64,000 nt of DNA, from NCBI RefSeq assembly GCF_000001735.4, contig NC_003074.8, positions 23,071,261 to 23,135,260 on the forward strand. Direction: 5' to 3'. A model generated the notes under the pieces. That model saw only the letters and a list, made by a program, of their open reading frames with translations, ran no database searches and had not been told where the DNA came from. Shown here piece after piece: positions 46,271-59,105 of this stretch; the first letter of the stretch is position 1, and every line of letters starts with the position of its first letter. The stretch is from Arabidopsis thaliana (taxonomy: Eukaryota > Streptophyta > Magnoliopsida > Brassicales > Brassicaceae). Position numbers and translations under genes: made by a program.

Positions 46271-49162
46271 ACAGCTTAAGTATGGGCAATCGAAATATTG
46301 GACCAAGATACGTAAAGCGGTATCAGTACTCATAATGTTCAAAGTCAAAGTCAAGTAAAACAAAATGAATTTATTTATTATTTATCAAATAATAGAAAAG
46401 AGGAGACAACGGTGATGTCACTTGATTGTTAAGGCGGTGTGTTTGTTTTTTTGGTCTCTTGGTTGTCGCCGGCGTGGCCTCCTCGGTCTTCTGCTCTAGG
46501 AGAGATCGTCGCCTGGACTGAATTGTTTAGTGTTGTTTTAGGAAGATTGTTGTACGAATTTTGGTCCAAAAGAGGGTTAATCGTCTATAAATATGCATGG
46601 GCTGATCATATTATTTTGCTACAAGATTTGACTATTCAACAGGGGTATTTTGGTTATTATGAAAATTGGCTTATAATTTATCAGAAAAATTAAACGGTCG
46701 CCTGGACGACAGCAATTCTCGCGGAGAATCTCTGTGTTTTTAATTTGGAGCAGTGAACATTGTTCTTGGAATTCGAATGGCGAATAATGGTTGAAAAATT
46801 GGATATGGATTTGTTTTGTCAGTGACAAACTGACAAATTACTTGTTTTTTCGATTGTTCTTTGAAATATTCAGGTTTCTTGGCTCTATTGGCTTTAAATT
46901 ATCAAAGTGCATATACGTTCCTAACATTATGGAGGCCCTAAACAATTAAAATGCTATCTCTCGTCTTTCATATATACATATATATGTGTGTGATTGGATG
47001 ATAAGTTTTGAGTCTTATTCGATATGAAAAATATAATCTTCCTCAATTGCCTGGGATTACATATAGTTCATTGTTTTTATGATGGCAAAAAAAAAAAATG
47101 AGAAGACAACGAAATCGGTTTTGATATGTGTGGTAATGCCAAAATGTTCCATGAGAAACAGACTTCCCAATTGTTTGGCTGACGGTGTGAAATCTAACTA
47201 AAATATAATCTTAAAGATACAATAATTGCCAAAAGTCAGTTTTTATGAGTGCAATTGGTTGTCACTTATAAGAATAGGATTAAAATATTAGTAAAAACAA
47301 ATGAAAATGAAAAATAAATCATTCATCTTTAGTTTTTTCATCTTCTTTGTTTTTAGGGTAATAGCACAATCTATACACAGAAACTTCAATAATTAAGTCA
47401 GACTTTTTATCACTATTTACGCAGTAAAAATACACATAAAATTACAGTACTATCCTTATTTCTATTTTTTTTTTCTTTTTTTTTTCTATCTCTCTTCTCT
47501 TTCATCTACTCATTCATCTCTTTTTTTTCTAACTAATTTTTTCTTCATATATATTTTTTTTTGTTATTTTTCATTGCTAATTATTTTTATTGTTATCACA
47601 TTAACGTCGTTAGTAATTATTACCTGTAGTTATTATGTATTAATTATATGTTCAAATAAATATTATTCATATATCGATTATCTTACCGTGTGTTAAGACA
47701 AATATTATTTTGATAGTTAGAATGTTAGCATGTTATTAATCATATATTGATTATCTTACCGTGTTAAGACAAATCTTATTTTGATATTTAAAATGTTAGC
47801 ATATCATTATTCTACGGTAATTATTGTTATAATCGTTGTGTAATATGATATTTTATCATATTTTATTGTTTTGATATATTTATATATATAAATAAAAATA
47901 CTAATTCATAATTTTGAATTGATAAACATTTATTTAACATATAATATGTAAATTTACTATGTTAGCTTGTTAAACAAATAATTATATATTTATTTTCAAA
48001 TATTAAAGTTATTTTTTATCGATGGTATTTTTGTAATTAATCTAAAAAGAAGGATTTTTTGGTTTATAATTTATTTTTCTTTCTTATTAACTTAAATAAC
48101 AAATTTGTACGTACACATTCTTATTTTTTTGTTCATCCATATATATATTTTGAACTCACCCTTGTTTTTAAGTAATGTAAAATGGAGTTGAAAAAATGAA
48201 TAACTGTTTATAAATTTTCATCTTAAATGATTTTTTTTTTTACTTTTCAAATTATACCTTTAGGAACCCAACCATTTGCACCCTAATATCATATGAATAT
48301 TGACAACAAAGACTACATGAATTTAAAATTTTCAACTTGCAGAATTGTAAAGATGAGAATTTGCACTCGTTAATGACGTTCCTTTCTTTTTGAATCTTAT
48401 TTTGTTAATTCTTTTTTTTCTATCTTTGATTTTTTGTATCTAAAAAATCTCTAAACGAAAACGTTGCATCTGATGTACCATAGTTTTTTCGAGTAAATTT
48501 TAAATTTTATTAAAAAAAAAATGAGAATTATTAGATAAACAAAGGTTCCGTGATATAAACCCAATTAATAAAAGAAACAACTTAGGCACAATATATAGCC
48601 TAAGAAGCTTTTTTAATTTTTTTTTTTAAAGAAGAAAAGAGAGAGAATTGTTCAATTGATGCGCGACGTCGGATTTGATGAAAAGGAAGTTTTCGACTTG
48701 GCGCCTACAACTACTTTTGTAGGCCTGAAAATTCACAGTCTTCCCTCATCAGAACACAATATCTTTCTCCTCCTCTTTTGTCTTCCTTCGCCGTCGATTT
48801 TAAGGTTTTATCTTCTCCGTAGTGAAAGCACTGATAATTTCTCCAAGGAATTTACGAGGAGGATTTGGTTTGTTTCTCCTGCGTGTTAGAGTTTTACGAT
48901 TTCTCTGTCGTTTGATTTCTTAATTCTATCCTCTGAGAGAACGAGAATTTGGTTTTCGTTTTCGAATTTAGGGTTGAAGAAGCGGTTTCGCATTGGGTTT
49001 GTTGTCTATTGAGCCAATTTGCTAAAGGAATTGAAACGTTGCGAGTTTTTGTTTCCCGGAGGTCCGAAGTGCGAATCTGTTTTGTTTAATGAAATTAGGG
49101 GTTTGGAATCGGAATTTGAATAGTCGTTTATGTTGACTACGCGATAATAGCTGAGATAGGAC
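46271..49162. other. Long AT-rich intergenic stretch
   Basis: No convincing exon. 46.44-46.70 kb holds a short open frame without a family. 47.3-48.6 kb is very AT-rich with T-runs. From about 48.6 kb the sequence becomes less AT-rich and may be the leader of the ATX-like relic that follows. Confidence 0.4.
47668..47811. repeat. Tandem duplication of a 73-bp unit
   Basis: CATATATCGATTATCTTACC at 47668 recurs as CATATATTGATTATCTTACC at 47741. Both are followed by GTTAAGACAAAT and later by AATGTTAGCAT. The copies differ at several sites. Confidence 0.75.
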
Positions 49163-51587
49163 ATGATTTTGAAACGGATTTTGACGACATTCGATAATCT
49201 GAATCTGAAGCGGTGCAAAATTGATTTAGAAATTGAGTATGGTAGCCAAAAGGGTGAGATTATGGTGTATAAGAAGAGACAACGAGCAAGCGTTGATCAA
49301 CCATGTAGCAGAGAACCCGGAGTTCTAACAAGTAGCTCAAGCTCCTTGACCAGTAGAGAAGAATCTCAACAAGTGTGCTCTGACCAGTCCAAGTCTTCGC
49401 GTGGCAGAGTTCGAGCGGTTCCTTCAAGGTTCAGGGACTCCATTGTTGGTACATGGAAATCCTTGAAGAGTCGCAAGGAAGAGTCGACGGAGACATGTAT
49501 CTGGGGAAGCTCGAAATTGCATCGAAGCAAAGACCCGAAGCTGTTTCCACGTAAGGATAACGAAGACAGCAGCGAAGTAGATTGCGATTACTGGGATGCT
49601 AACTTTGGTATGCCGAAAAAGTCCGACGCCTCGCGTAAGGGCGTGTACAAACCAGAGGAATTTACAGTCGGCGATCTTGTCTGGGCCGGCTGTGGTACAA
49701 GCGCCTGATGGGGTCTTGAAACATTGCGTCCCTGGCGCAATACGTGTCATGTTTTTTGGGTACTCTAAATGGAAAAAAATTGTCAATTGTCAAAAAGTCG
49801 TGTTAAATATAGATGTATTGTACAGATCTTTGACTTTGAAGTACTTCATTTGCTGATCACAGCCTCATCTTTATCTGTTTTTTTTACACTGTAATTATAG
49901 ATTGGATGCCGATTGGTGCCTTTGTGCTTGATTCTCGAACTTCACTCCTGACTGAGAGTTTGAGTGGTCGCCTGAAAGTCCCAAAGGAAGGAACCATAGA
50001 ACGGATGTTACAAAAATGTCTTATTCATGATCTTCAGAAACTTTGTCAACTGCAGGAAAAACTGTAACATATGGCTTATCTCATTTTCCAGATTTACAGC
50101 TTGTGCGACCTGTTTGTGACCTCAGTACCTGTGAGGTAAAAGACACTAATCAACTCTAATCTGTTGCTGAAACTTTTGTATTGATCTCTTGCAATAACTA
50201 AATTGCAACTAAGAGTGTTTCTGTTTTACTATGTAGGAACAATGCAAACTCTTGATGCTAGGCACATTGAACTCTTCCTTAGTGAAGGCTACAAAGATGG
50301 AAGCTGGGACTACAATCTGATTGGATCTCATAAGTTGCAGAAAAACGCAAGTGCAGCTTGTGGAGCCATATTTGACCTCAAACACCATAAAGAATCTTCA
50401 TCCTCAGGTAACTTCAAATCTTCATTACTGTTATGTTCCTTTACTTCTCCTCTTTGAATCATTCTCCTTTGTCTCATACAAATTTCACATGAAACCTCTA
50501 TAATAGGTATTCTCAACCTCAAGTCTTGGACCGGACAGCCAGATATTTCCCAACCTAAAGCAGTTATCGCACCCCATGCAGTTGCTGTTCACACAAGATT
50601 GCGAGAAAACGAAGGTATATAACTTTGCATCATCAACCATCTTTATCTAGAAAACACAATTACAAATAATTCTCTTGCCAAAAGGAATTGAATCCAAATT
50701 TGTTGTTTCAGTTGCGGAAATCCAATCAGTATTGTGGCATTTGCAAGAGAGTATGGCAGCCCTTCAAATGATGGAGATTGGGTGAGAATATATGTGACCA
50801 TGTTTGGTGAAATACAGACCTGTAAGAAATGATTACATCTATTTAGCTGACTTGATTTGATGTATTAGGTTTATTGTGATGAGTGTGATGTATGGCCGTA
50901 TGGGTGCGACAATAATTTATATAAGCGCTTTAAGGTACACCTTCATGCATCTTAACTTTTGATTCTAAGTAATGAACACGCTTGTTGAACTATCACACTA
51001 ATTTGGTTATCATCTTAAGGAACTGGAGCACAACAGTTACTATTGCCCTAACTGTAAAGTCCAGCATGAGCTTATCAATATTAGAAGAACAGAACTCAGT
51101 GTTCAAGTATATTGTTAACTTCTCATGTTCTCCTGATTTTATTGTTTGCATTTCTCCATTGCTATAATATGCGAGATTTCCTCACAACCTCTTTGGGATT
51201 GGTCTACAGAAAAGGCGACACAGACTGAGCTGCCTGATGAGATTAATGTAGTCTGTAATGGCATGGAAGGAACATATATCAGAGCATTTCATGCGTACGT
51301 ATTAGATGTCTCAGCCTTATTTCAATTTCTTCATTTAGAAAGGATCTTATTTGTTTATGAATTATGACTATGCAGCACAATATCGTAAATTGATTTTTTC
51401 TCTGAAAACGATAAAAAATCCGTGTTTAATCCTAGGTTTCTGTTATCATTGTCTTGTTGTTTTAGAGATTTGACCAACACATTAATCTTTGAACTATTGT
51501 TTCAGAATTGAGTGCAAGTGTGGTTCATGTGGGTCAAGGAAGCAGTCACCAAGTGAATGGGAACGGCATACAGGCTGTAGATACTAG
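49163..51587 (+). pseudogene. Truncated trithorax-like (ATX3/ATX4/ATX5-type) methyltransferase relic
   Basis: The N-terminus (MILKRILTTF ... LKRCKI) matches the start of ATX3/4/5 proteins. YKPEEFTVGDLVW then begins the PWWP domain, but its core is deleted and the frame changes before APDGVLKHCVPGAI and VMFFGYS. Near 50.72-51.07 kb PHD-finger exons remain (YCGICKRVW, SNDGDW, VYCDECDVW, YYCPNCKVQHEL), with a frame change and loss of the zinc-binding His. At 51.2-51.59 kb VVCNGMEGTYIRAFHA, then IECKCGSCGSRKQSPSEWER and HTG match the region before the extended PHD. The extended PHD and SET domains are absent, so it cannot methylate H3K4. Exon-intron structure is partly kept, so it arose by DNA duplication, not retroposition. 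Confidence 0.78.
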
Positions 51588-52077
51588 ATAGCGTAAGAGT
51601 GAAAGACACAATGCTACCTCTAGAAAAATGGCTTTGCATGAAGACTTTGATACTATATGTATCTGTATATGTAGAAGAGTATCAGTTTTATCTAAATGAC
51701 TAGTCTCCAAATTTGTGGTTTATTGATTTCGTCAGAATGGTAGGCTCTTTAACTGATTTAAGGTGAAAACTACATTGGTCTTTGTTCAGTGTTAGATTTG
51801 TCTTTTGTGGGTTTGGAATGGATTAAAGAGGAGTCTTTTACTGGATTTTGTTGAATGCTAGATTTGGGTTTAGTAAACAATGAATCCTTTACTGGTTTTG
51901 AAGGATGTTATATTTGAAACTGATTAGAGCTAAACCCTCTATTGCTTAGTGGTTCTTAATTTAAGGGTTTTGCCGCAGCTTCCCTAATTTAAGCTTGTTT
52001 TCTAATACAAAGTACAAAAGCAGTGTGTTCGTCAACTATCTTCTTACTCTGTTTTCGTTTAGAGAGTTTTTGCAGAG
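51588..52077. other. Intergenic between ATX relic and PDI-derived ORF
   Basis: AT-rich. It probably includes the promoter of the PDI-derived gene. The variant GGTTT(A/T)GT runs at 51.78-51.95 kb look mildly repetitive. Nothing else is visible. Confidence 0.4.
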
Positions 52078-52514
52078 ATGAGGAGAACTATAACAATGGT
52101 GATAAAGATGTCAATACTTATGATATTGATTTCATCAATGGTGATGAATATGGTCGAGGTTGAGGTTGACCAGATTGAATCATGGGTCAAGGACTTCCAG
52201 GTTTCATTCTCTTTTTCACACATTCACACAAGCTTTATGTAAAAGAAGTATATATGAAATCAATATAACCTAACCAAAGAAAATGTTTTCTCTAGGATGG
52301 AAAAGCTGCTGTCCACAAAAATTCTCAACCTATTCCAGCTGAGAACAACGAACCAGTGAAGCTTGTTGTCGCCGAGAGCCTTGACGACATAGTTCAGGTC
52401 AGCGAGCGGAAACGTTGTAGTATACGAAGGAGACAGGACAAAGGAAGACTTCATAGTTCAGGGTTGGTGATACTAGCAGAAGATGATGAGGAAGAACACG
52501 AAAAGATGGATTAG
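52078..52514 (+). pseudogene. PDI-derived chimeric ORF (thioredoxin domain lost), possible secreted protein
   Basis: Two exons, 52078-52200 and 52296-52514, with a retained PDI intron give 342 nt and 113 residues. Residues 31-75 ([20 protein letters not shown], then [24 protein letters not shown]) match the b'/a' boundary of protein disulfide isomerases of the PDIL1-1/1-2 type. The whole a' thioredoxin domain (APWCGHC) is missing. The DNA then resumes at the PDI segment [17 protein letters not shown], but in another frame, so the ORF reads [15 protein letters not shown] and ends [13 protein letters not shown] without KDEL. The new N-terminus (MVIKMSILMILISSMVM) looks like a signal peptide. 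It cannot act as a PDI. It may be a dead gene or a new small secreted protein. From memory At3g62510. Confidence 0.7.
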
Positions 52515-53143
52515 TTAAAGCTTCCAAAAACTGAATCAAAACAATCATTATTACATTAGTTTGTGGTTGTGGATTAGCAATGTTTAAGTAGTTTGATCTA
52601 TCAATCTCCTGAATTTCTAGATTGCAGATATTTTATCTCATTTTGCTGTCTCACTTGATTCGTGGGTTATATTGCTTAATTTGATTTAAACTCTGTTTTG
52701 TGTGGTTACATAGGACTCTGTTTCGCCTGTGTATAGGAAGAGAGTAATGACGTTGAGTGTACAGAGTTGGAGAAGGGTTTCGAGAAAAAATTGTAATTCT
52801 TGAATTCGTCTCAGCTTGAGAATAGTGAGTCCATGGACTTTTACCGGATATGAGTTGTACAATGCAGAGACTGATCCCGAACTGAAAGCTGTTATGAGAG
52901 GACATGGGAAAAGCCATTGGCTTCGTTTGACCGGAAAGAATTTATGAGTAGTAAGTAGCATATCTAAAGTAAACGCCATGCAAACAAAGAAAACAATGAT
53001 GAAGATATAAGAGCATCCACATTGGTGGGCTTTTAGCAAATGTTCTTAACAATAATTTTATAATTTATTTTGAAGTTAAGAGTTTTGATAAGAGTTTTTT
53101 TTTTTTAAGAGTGTATTTTGTCTCTTATATAAGAGCAAAATCT
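52515..53143. other. Intergenic with short gene-like relics and a MITE-like end
   Basis: Plus-strand pieces (DSVSPVYRKRVMT near 52.71 kb, and ETDPELKAVMRGHGKSHW near 52.87 kb) look like scraps of host exons that I cannot name. AGAGCATCCACATTGGTG at 53010-53027 is a typical end of small plant hAT MITEs, and no matching right end was found. Confidence 0.35.
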
Positions 53144-56100
53144 TAGGCCTGGGCATTTTAACCGAACCGAACCGAACCGACCCGACTCAACCGAACTCAA
53201 ACCGATCCAAACCAAACCCAATCTAAGACTCAAACAATTCGGTTGTATTTTATCTCAACCCAAATGGGTCGGTTCGGTTCGGTTTTGAACCAAACCGAAC
53301 CGACAACCCAATGTCTTTATATACTTAATTAATTAATTCTATAAATAATATTACAAATAACTCTAAATATTTATTTATCTCTAACTAAAACTCTAACCCT
53401 AAAAAGTAAAAACCTAAGGTTTACTTCTAACTTCGTTTCATTTGTTCTTCCGTCGTCTCTCTCTACTCTCTACAGCCACGGTATGATTTTTAACTACTCT
53501 CTAGCAATACAATTACGCTCATCTCAATTTTAGTTAAATATTATGAGTATATGATGATTTTTTCAATCTGTACGTACACCGCAAAGTCATGGAAAAGAAA
53601 AATCTGTGTTTGCGTTGTCTTGTTTCTTCTATTTACTTAGATTTTTTAATTTTTAAGAATAGGTTTCATGTAGGTTGGGTGATTTTGTTTGTTTACAATA
53701 TATATAATATATTTTAGCATTCATACCAATAATCAATGGATTTTCGTGCAAGAAAACAGATCATACATGTTTATTTAGTTTACTAATAATGAAAGATGTT
53801 TTAATAGAAACGTAATTGTATTCTTTCAATTGACTAACAATTTTATACATGTTTTGTTTGTAGATGTCTAAAAGAAACACGACTAGCAATAAAAGAAAAG
53901 AACCCGAGTCTCCAACAGTGTCGCCAAAGGCAAAAAGAAAACTACCTACAAGATCAACAGCATGGAAAGTCTTTACGAGGTTGAAAGATGATGATAATAG
54001 TTGCTCATGCAATTATTGTGGTAAAATCTATTCATGTAATCCTGCTACATGTGGAACCAGCAATATGAACACACACATGAGAAAGTGCAAAGCTTATTTG
54101 GATCATCTTGAATCTAATTCTCAGAATGTCATAGTCTCTAGTGGTGGTGGTAATGGTGCTGGCATGATAAAACCTTTTGATCAAAACGTGTGTAGGCAAG
54201 CAACGGTGAAAATGATTATCATGGACGAGTTGTCGTTTTCTTTTGTGGAGAATGATGGGTTTAAACATTTTTGTGAGATGGCTGTCCCTTGGTTTACTAT
54301 TCCATCGCGAAGAACAATTACTAGGGATGTTGTTGGTCTGTACAGAGCTGAAAAAACTGCATTGAAGACTATTTTAAGTCGTAATAGGCAGGCCATGTCG
54401 TTTACCACTGACATATGGACTTCTATTACGACATTGAGTTATATGGTCGTTACTGCTCATTTTATTGACATGGATTGGCAATTGCATAGAAGAATTATTA
54501 GTTTTAGTCCTATTCCTGATCATAAGGGAAAGACCATCGCCAATCAGTTTTTAAGATCTTTGGATGATTGGGGTATTGAGAAAGTATTTTCTATCACTGT
54601 GGATAACGCAAGCGCCAATGATAAAGCTAATACTGTTTTGAAAGAGAGGCTAAGTAACAGAAATAGTGATGCTTTGATGATGAATGGTGATTTTATGCAC
54701 ATACGTTGTGGTGCACACATTCTTAACTTGATTGCCAATGAAGGTCTTGAAGATATAAGTAATAGCATCGTAAGTGTTCGTAATGCTGTAAAATATGTGA
54801 GGACTTCTAATTCAAGGCTGGAATCATTTAAGCGTTGGGTGGAGGTTGAGAAGATAACAAGAGGAAGTGTGGTATTGGATTGTGTTACTAGGTGGAATTC
54901 TACCTACTTGATGTTGAAAAGTGCACTTAAGTATAAAGTTGCATTTGATAGGATGGCTGATATGGATAAACCTTATGATGCATGGTTCAAAGAGGTTGAT
55001 TCTAATAAAAAGAAGAGGGACGGACCTCCAATGGCAATTGATTGGGACAATGCTCGTCATATGGTAAGGTTCTTGAAAGCTTTCTATGATTCGACTTTAG
55101 CATTCTCTTCTTCTATAAAGGTGACGTCAAATGGTTGTTACAATGAGATCTGCAAAATTCAGTCAAGTGTGCAAAAAATGGCTTTTAGCCAAGATTCTGA
55201 TTTGAGAGAGATGGCTTCTGCAATGACGGCCAAGTTTGACAAATATTGGGAAGGTACAGAAAAAATCAATAAGATATTGATAGTGGCTGGTGTACTTGAT
55301 CCTCGTCGCAAAATGGTATTTACAATGTTCAGTTTTGAACTTATCTATGGAAAAGGTAATCCAAAATGCGTTGAAATGAAGGAACTCGTGATGGATGTTT
55401 TGGAGAAACTATTTGACATATATAGTGTTCGATATGCCACTTCAAATCTACAACCTTCTGTTTCCTGTGACGCTGAGAACGTAACCCAAGTACACCAAGA
55501 CTTTGAGAATATGGAGGTTGACAACATTGATGATCCTTTTCTAAAATTTATGGTTGCTAAGAAGACTTCTGTAGCAGTGGTAAATGAATTGGTAAAGTAT
55601 TTAAAAGACGAACTGCATGTAACTACTGAAAATAGTTTGGGGCTCCCGTTTGATCTTCTAGATTGGTGGAAGACAAATAGCTCAAAATACCCAATCATGT
55701 CTTTAATGGCTAGAGAGGTTCTTGCAATACCAGTATCTTCGGTTGCGTCGGAGTCTGCTTTTAGCACGGGTGGTCGTATCCTAGATCAATATAGAAGTTG
55801 TTTGACTCCTGATATGGTTGAAGCGTTGGTTTTGACTCAAGATTGGTTACGTGCTTCACTTCGTTCAGAAGCAATGAAGTCTCTTGATAAGCTAGAGGAA
55901 GAGAACAAGTTTATGGATTCACTTGAAGAAGGTATTTTACTTTATTTCTTTATAATAATTATATGTGACAATCACTTATAGATTTACTCTCTGTTCATGT
56001 TAGTGTCTAATTTTTATTTTATTTTGTTAGAGTTTAATCCTCCATCTCAGAATGAGAAGTGAGAACGATAGGTACATGTCTAAGTAAACGATTAGTGGGA

Positions 56101-56545
56101 GCAGAAAAAGATTAAAGAGGTAATGATCTTTCCTTTCTATATATTAGTTTTACGATGTTAGTGCTTTTCTGTTGTTGAAAAGTTTAAAATTGTTAGTTTA
56201 TGTTTTTTTCTTTCTGTTCTTAATAGTTTATACTCTGTTTTGGTTTCCAATATTCTAGTTAATACTCTGTTTCAGTGTAAGAAGTGATTGGTTTTATTGT
56301 TTTCGTTTCGTCTTTATATAGTTATAAACTTATATGCAAGTTATTGACTTGTTGCAGATTCTTCTTGATGACATTGGGTGAAGGAATCATGGAAGATTGT
56401 TATGTTACGTTGTTGGATTTCTTGCATTTTCCTTTCTTTTAAATTCTAAGTACTAGGCATTTGATAATTTTGATTTGAACTTGTTACGTTAATTGATTTT
56501 TTGAACCAGATTAAAACCGAACTGAATTAAAACCGAGGGATCTTA
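53144..56545 (+). mobile_element. hAT (Ac/Tam3 superfamily) DNA transposon with full transposase frame
   Basis: The left end TAGGCCTGGGCATTTTAACC is a typical hAT terminus, followed by dense subterminal AACCGAACC repeats in both orientations (53160-53300). The transposase gene lies inside with a leader intron (53481-53863). At the right, short AAACCGAACTGAATTAAAAC subterminal repeats stand near 56515-56540, but no clear mirror of the left end (AATGCCCAGGCCTA) is visible. The right end seems lost or decayed, and no 8-bp target duplication could be confirmed. Confidence 0.8.
53864..56062 (+). CDS. hAT transposase (BED zinc finger, hAT C-terminal dimerisation domain)
   Basis: The frame runs unbroken from the ATG at 53864, which directly follows the acceptor of a 383-bp leader intron. 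A second small intron (55932-56030) gives the C-terminus EFNPPSQNEK and a 699-residue product. Without splicing the frame ends at 55981. Features in order: basic N-terminus (nuclear signal), BED-type zinc finger (CNYCGKIYSCN ... HMRKC, about 48-76), RNase H-like catalytic core with the first Asp (FTTDIWTSITTLSYM) and the second (FSITVDNASANDK), WNSTYLML, and the hATC dimerisation block (YPIMSLMAREVLAIPVSSVA, SESAFSTGGRILD). The family cuts and pastes DNA. The RICESLEEPER/DAYSLEEPER host proteins are domesticated relatives. No disabling change is obvious. Confidence 0.88.
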
Positions 56546-59105
56546 ACTATTTTACCAATTAAATATTAAATTTAAATCTTAATATCTCTAAGAATTATAT
56601 TAAGTATTCAGTCCACATGAGGGTTTGACACACAGTGAAGGTGATGATGATAAAGATGAACTCTTGGGAACTTTGATTTGCCTCTCTCACTGCCTTGTTC
56701 ATTCTGTCACAACGATATCGTACCTGACCTTACTTTGGTTCTTCATTGCACATCCTATTGTTCTCCATTTATGAAACACGATTCTGGTGCAATGAGATAA
56801 CCCTAAGTATTGGGATCCATTGTTTTTGCAAGGCCTGGAGATGAAAGCACCGAGGGATCAAATCGCTTTTTCTTGCATATTCAGATTCCTAATTGCATTG
56901 TTCAGAATCACAATCTCATCTTAATTTGGTTTTTGTTTGTTTTAACCAGCCATGAGGACTATACCGAAGATAAGCAGAGTTGGATTTCAACTCTGTTGAA
57001 GCTTGAATCAAACATTTCCGGAACAGAGGAGTGATATAGTAGTGTTGCTTCAGACAGTTAAACCAGACTGTAGATTAAGTTAGGTTATTCACACATAGCT
57101 CAGGTTAAAGCGTTTTTTGTTGTTTATGATTTGATTCTATAAGTACTTTTTGTGCACTTGCTACTCCTCCTTACTTTGGTTCACAAAAAGTCTTTAGAAA
57201 TAAGATTTTATGTTGCCTTATAATTCTCCAATGTCATGTGTATGATGATGCATGTTTTCTTAATCCGTCTCCGACTAACCAGACAGCATACATACTTCAT
57301 ACTTGTGTGATTACATAGACACAGTTACACACATCAACCGAACCAAACACATATAACTCTAAATATATAAGATGCAAGACTTGTACTAATCATCAAAGAA
57401 GACAGTGTTGTGGTTTGAATAATGAGATCATTTTAGCAGATTCTATTGCCACTTCAAAGCCATGGAGTTATAGATCATGTAGTGGTCAGAATCAACATTG
57501 AGGACAAATGTCATGATTTCTCTGGTCCTAACCAAAGCAATTAATTGATGGCTCCGGCATTCTCATAACCAGACCACACAAAGAATGGCATTACATTGGT
57601 ACCCTGATGTCAGTTTCTGTTAGATCATCATTCACTGCTGATTTAAAGGAGCCAACATCATCCCACATAATCTTACAAACTTACCGTTTAGATTTTTAGG
57701 TTATCACCGTCCGATCTCAAGAAACGGTCCATATCTCTCGAATGTTCTCAAATAATTAAGAAAACCGTCGAAAAAAGAAAACAATCAAAAGTTTCCTTTT
57801 CTTTATTCGAAGAACCTTTTGCTCATATATACTCAAGTGGAAGGCTAATCAATATCCAACATCATCATTCACTTCTCTTCTTCTTCGAAAACAAAACCAA
57901 AAAAAGAAAAAAACTTTTTCTTTATGCAATTCTCATACAGAGAGGCTCGCCGATAATCCATGTAGACTTTGAATAAGAGAGAAAGAGCCGATGATACATA
58001 AACCGAAGAAGCCAAAAACATCTTGGGAGAAAAAGGATAGCTTTTTTGAAACCATGGACTGATGAGAGACATCGATCGTTTCGAAGAAGGAGGCATATAT
58101 ACTCCAACAATCTCGCATCCTCCTCTGCTTCTTCTTCTTCTAGGTATGCCGGCTTCTTCTATCTTTATTGCTGCTGCTACTTGTTCTGCGGTTTATATTT
58201 ATATAACTTTAGGGTTCAGAATATGTAGTTATGGGGTATGCGAATATAGATAAGCAAAGACAGAGATTGCCAGTAGTACAAGTGTACAAGTTACACAACT
58301 GAGATTCTCTTTTTCGTGGAGATCACGCTACCACCGTCGTCCTCAGGTTTTTTCTCTCTTCTTTGTCCTTGGTTTATTTGTTTGCTTTTTGCTTTTCTAA
58401 TTTCAGGCATCTTAGACCAAAGACAGAGATTGCCAGTAGTACTAGTGCAGTCTTTTTAATATGTTGTAGTACGTACCCGAAAGAAGATGGATGGGCTCAA
58501 TGCCTCAATGAGGCCGAGTTTTTTGCTTGTACCAGACGAACGTTGTGAAACGGTAACATTTTTGGACCGTCTGAGTTAATTCTCTTACTCGGTTTTCTTT
58601 CTTTCTTTTTTCTTACAAATGCCAAACACACTCTGTTCTTATCATCTTAATTATTTCTGTTCTCCGACTTGTGTTCTCTTAACCGACTTGTCTGTCTCTC
58701 ACTTGTGTTCTCACTCAGACAACAATAAAGGCATCATCTTACAGGTAAAAAAATCTATAGTTTGTTTACCATTAAAAGATTTTTGTTAGTCTCTGACAAT
58801 TATGTGCCTATAATTATATCAAGCTAATGTTGACTTCAATGATGTGAGATTAATTTTATGTGCGGTTGTGTTATTTTTATGTATAAAACAAAAAGTTATA
58901 TGTTAGGGTATAAAACAATGATGTATAAAACAAAAAAGTAGAATGGGTTATCTAATTGTTGTGAAAAAACGAAAGAGAGAATATATATTTTTTTTTTCTT
59001 TTTGAATTTGTAATTAAGTACCGTACTTATTGAAGATTTATTTTTATTAATTTTGCAGAGGGTGCACGGCGTATATGTTATATGCAATGTATATTTTTTT
59101 TTTAT
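56546..59105. other. Long intergenic region with unassigned ORFs
   Basis: Near 56.95-57.03 kb a plus-strand piece reads SHEDYTEDKQSWISTLLKLE and ends NISGTEE. It looks like the last exon of a host gene, unnamed. At 58062-58253 a 63-residue plus frame (MRDIDRFEEGGIYTPTISHP, then a hydrophobic stretch) overlaps a 75-residue minus frame (FLASSVYVSSALSLLFKVYM). I cannot choose between them. TACCAGTAG-type runs recur at 58.27 and 58.43 kb (GACAGAGATTGCCAGTAGTA). I saw no RNA gene. Confidence 0.35.

Noticed and set aside
47340-48300. Possible lncRNA or element in the T-rich stretch
   Set aside because: Composition is low-complexity AT, and apart from one 73-bp tandem duplication there is no end structure or conserved motif to support a call.
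58062-58253. 63-residue hydrophobic plus-strand ORF as a small peptide gene
   Set aside because: An equally good minus-strand frame overlaps it and neither has a recognisable family or clear promoter. It is left as unassigned.
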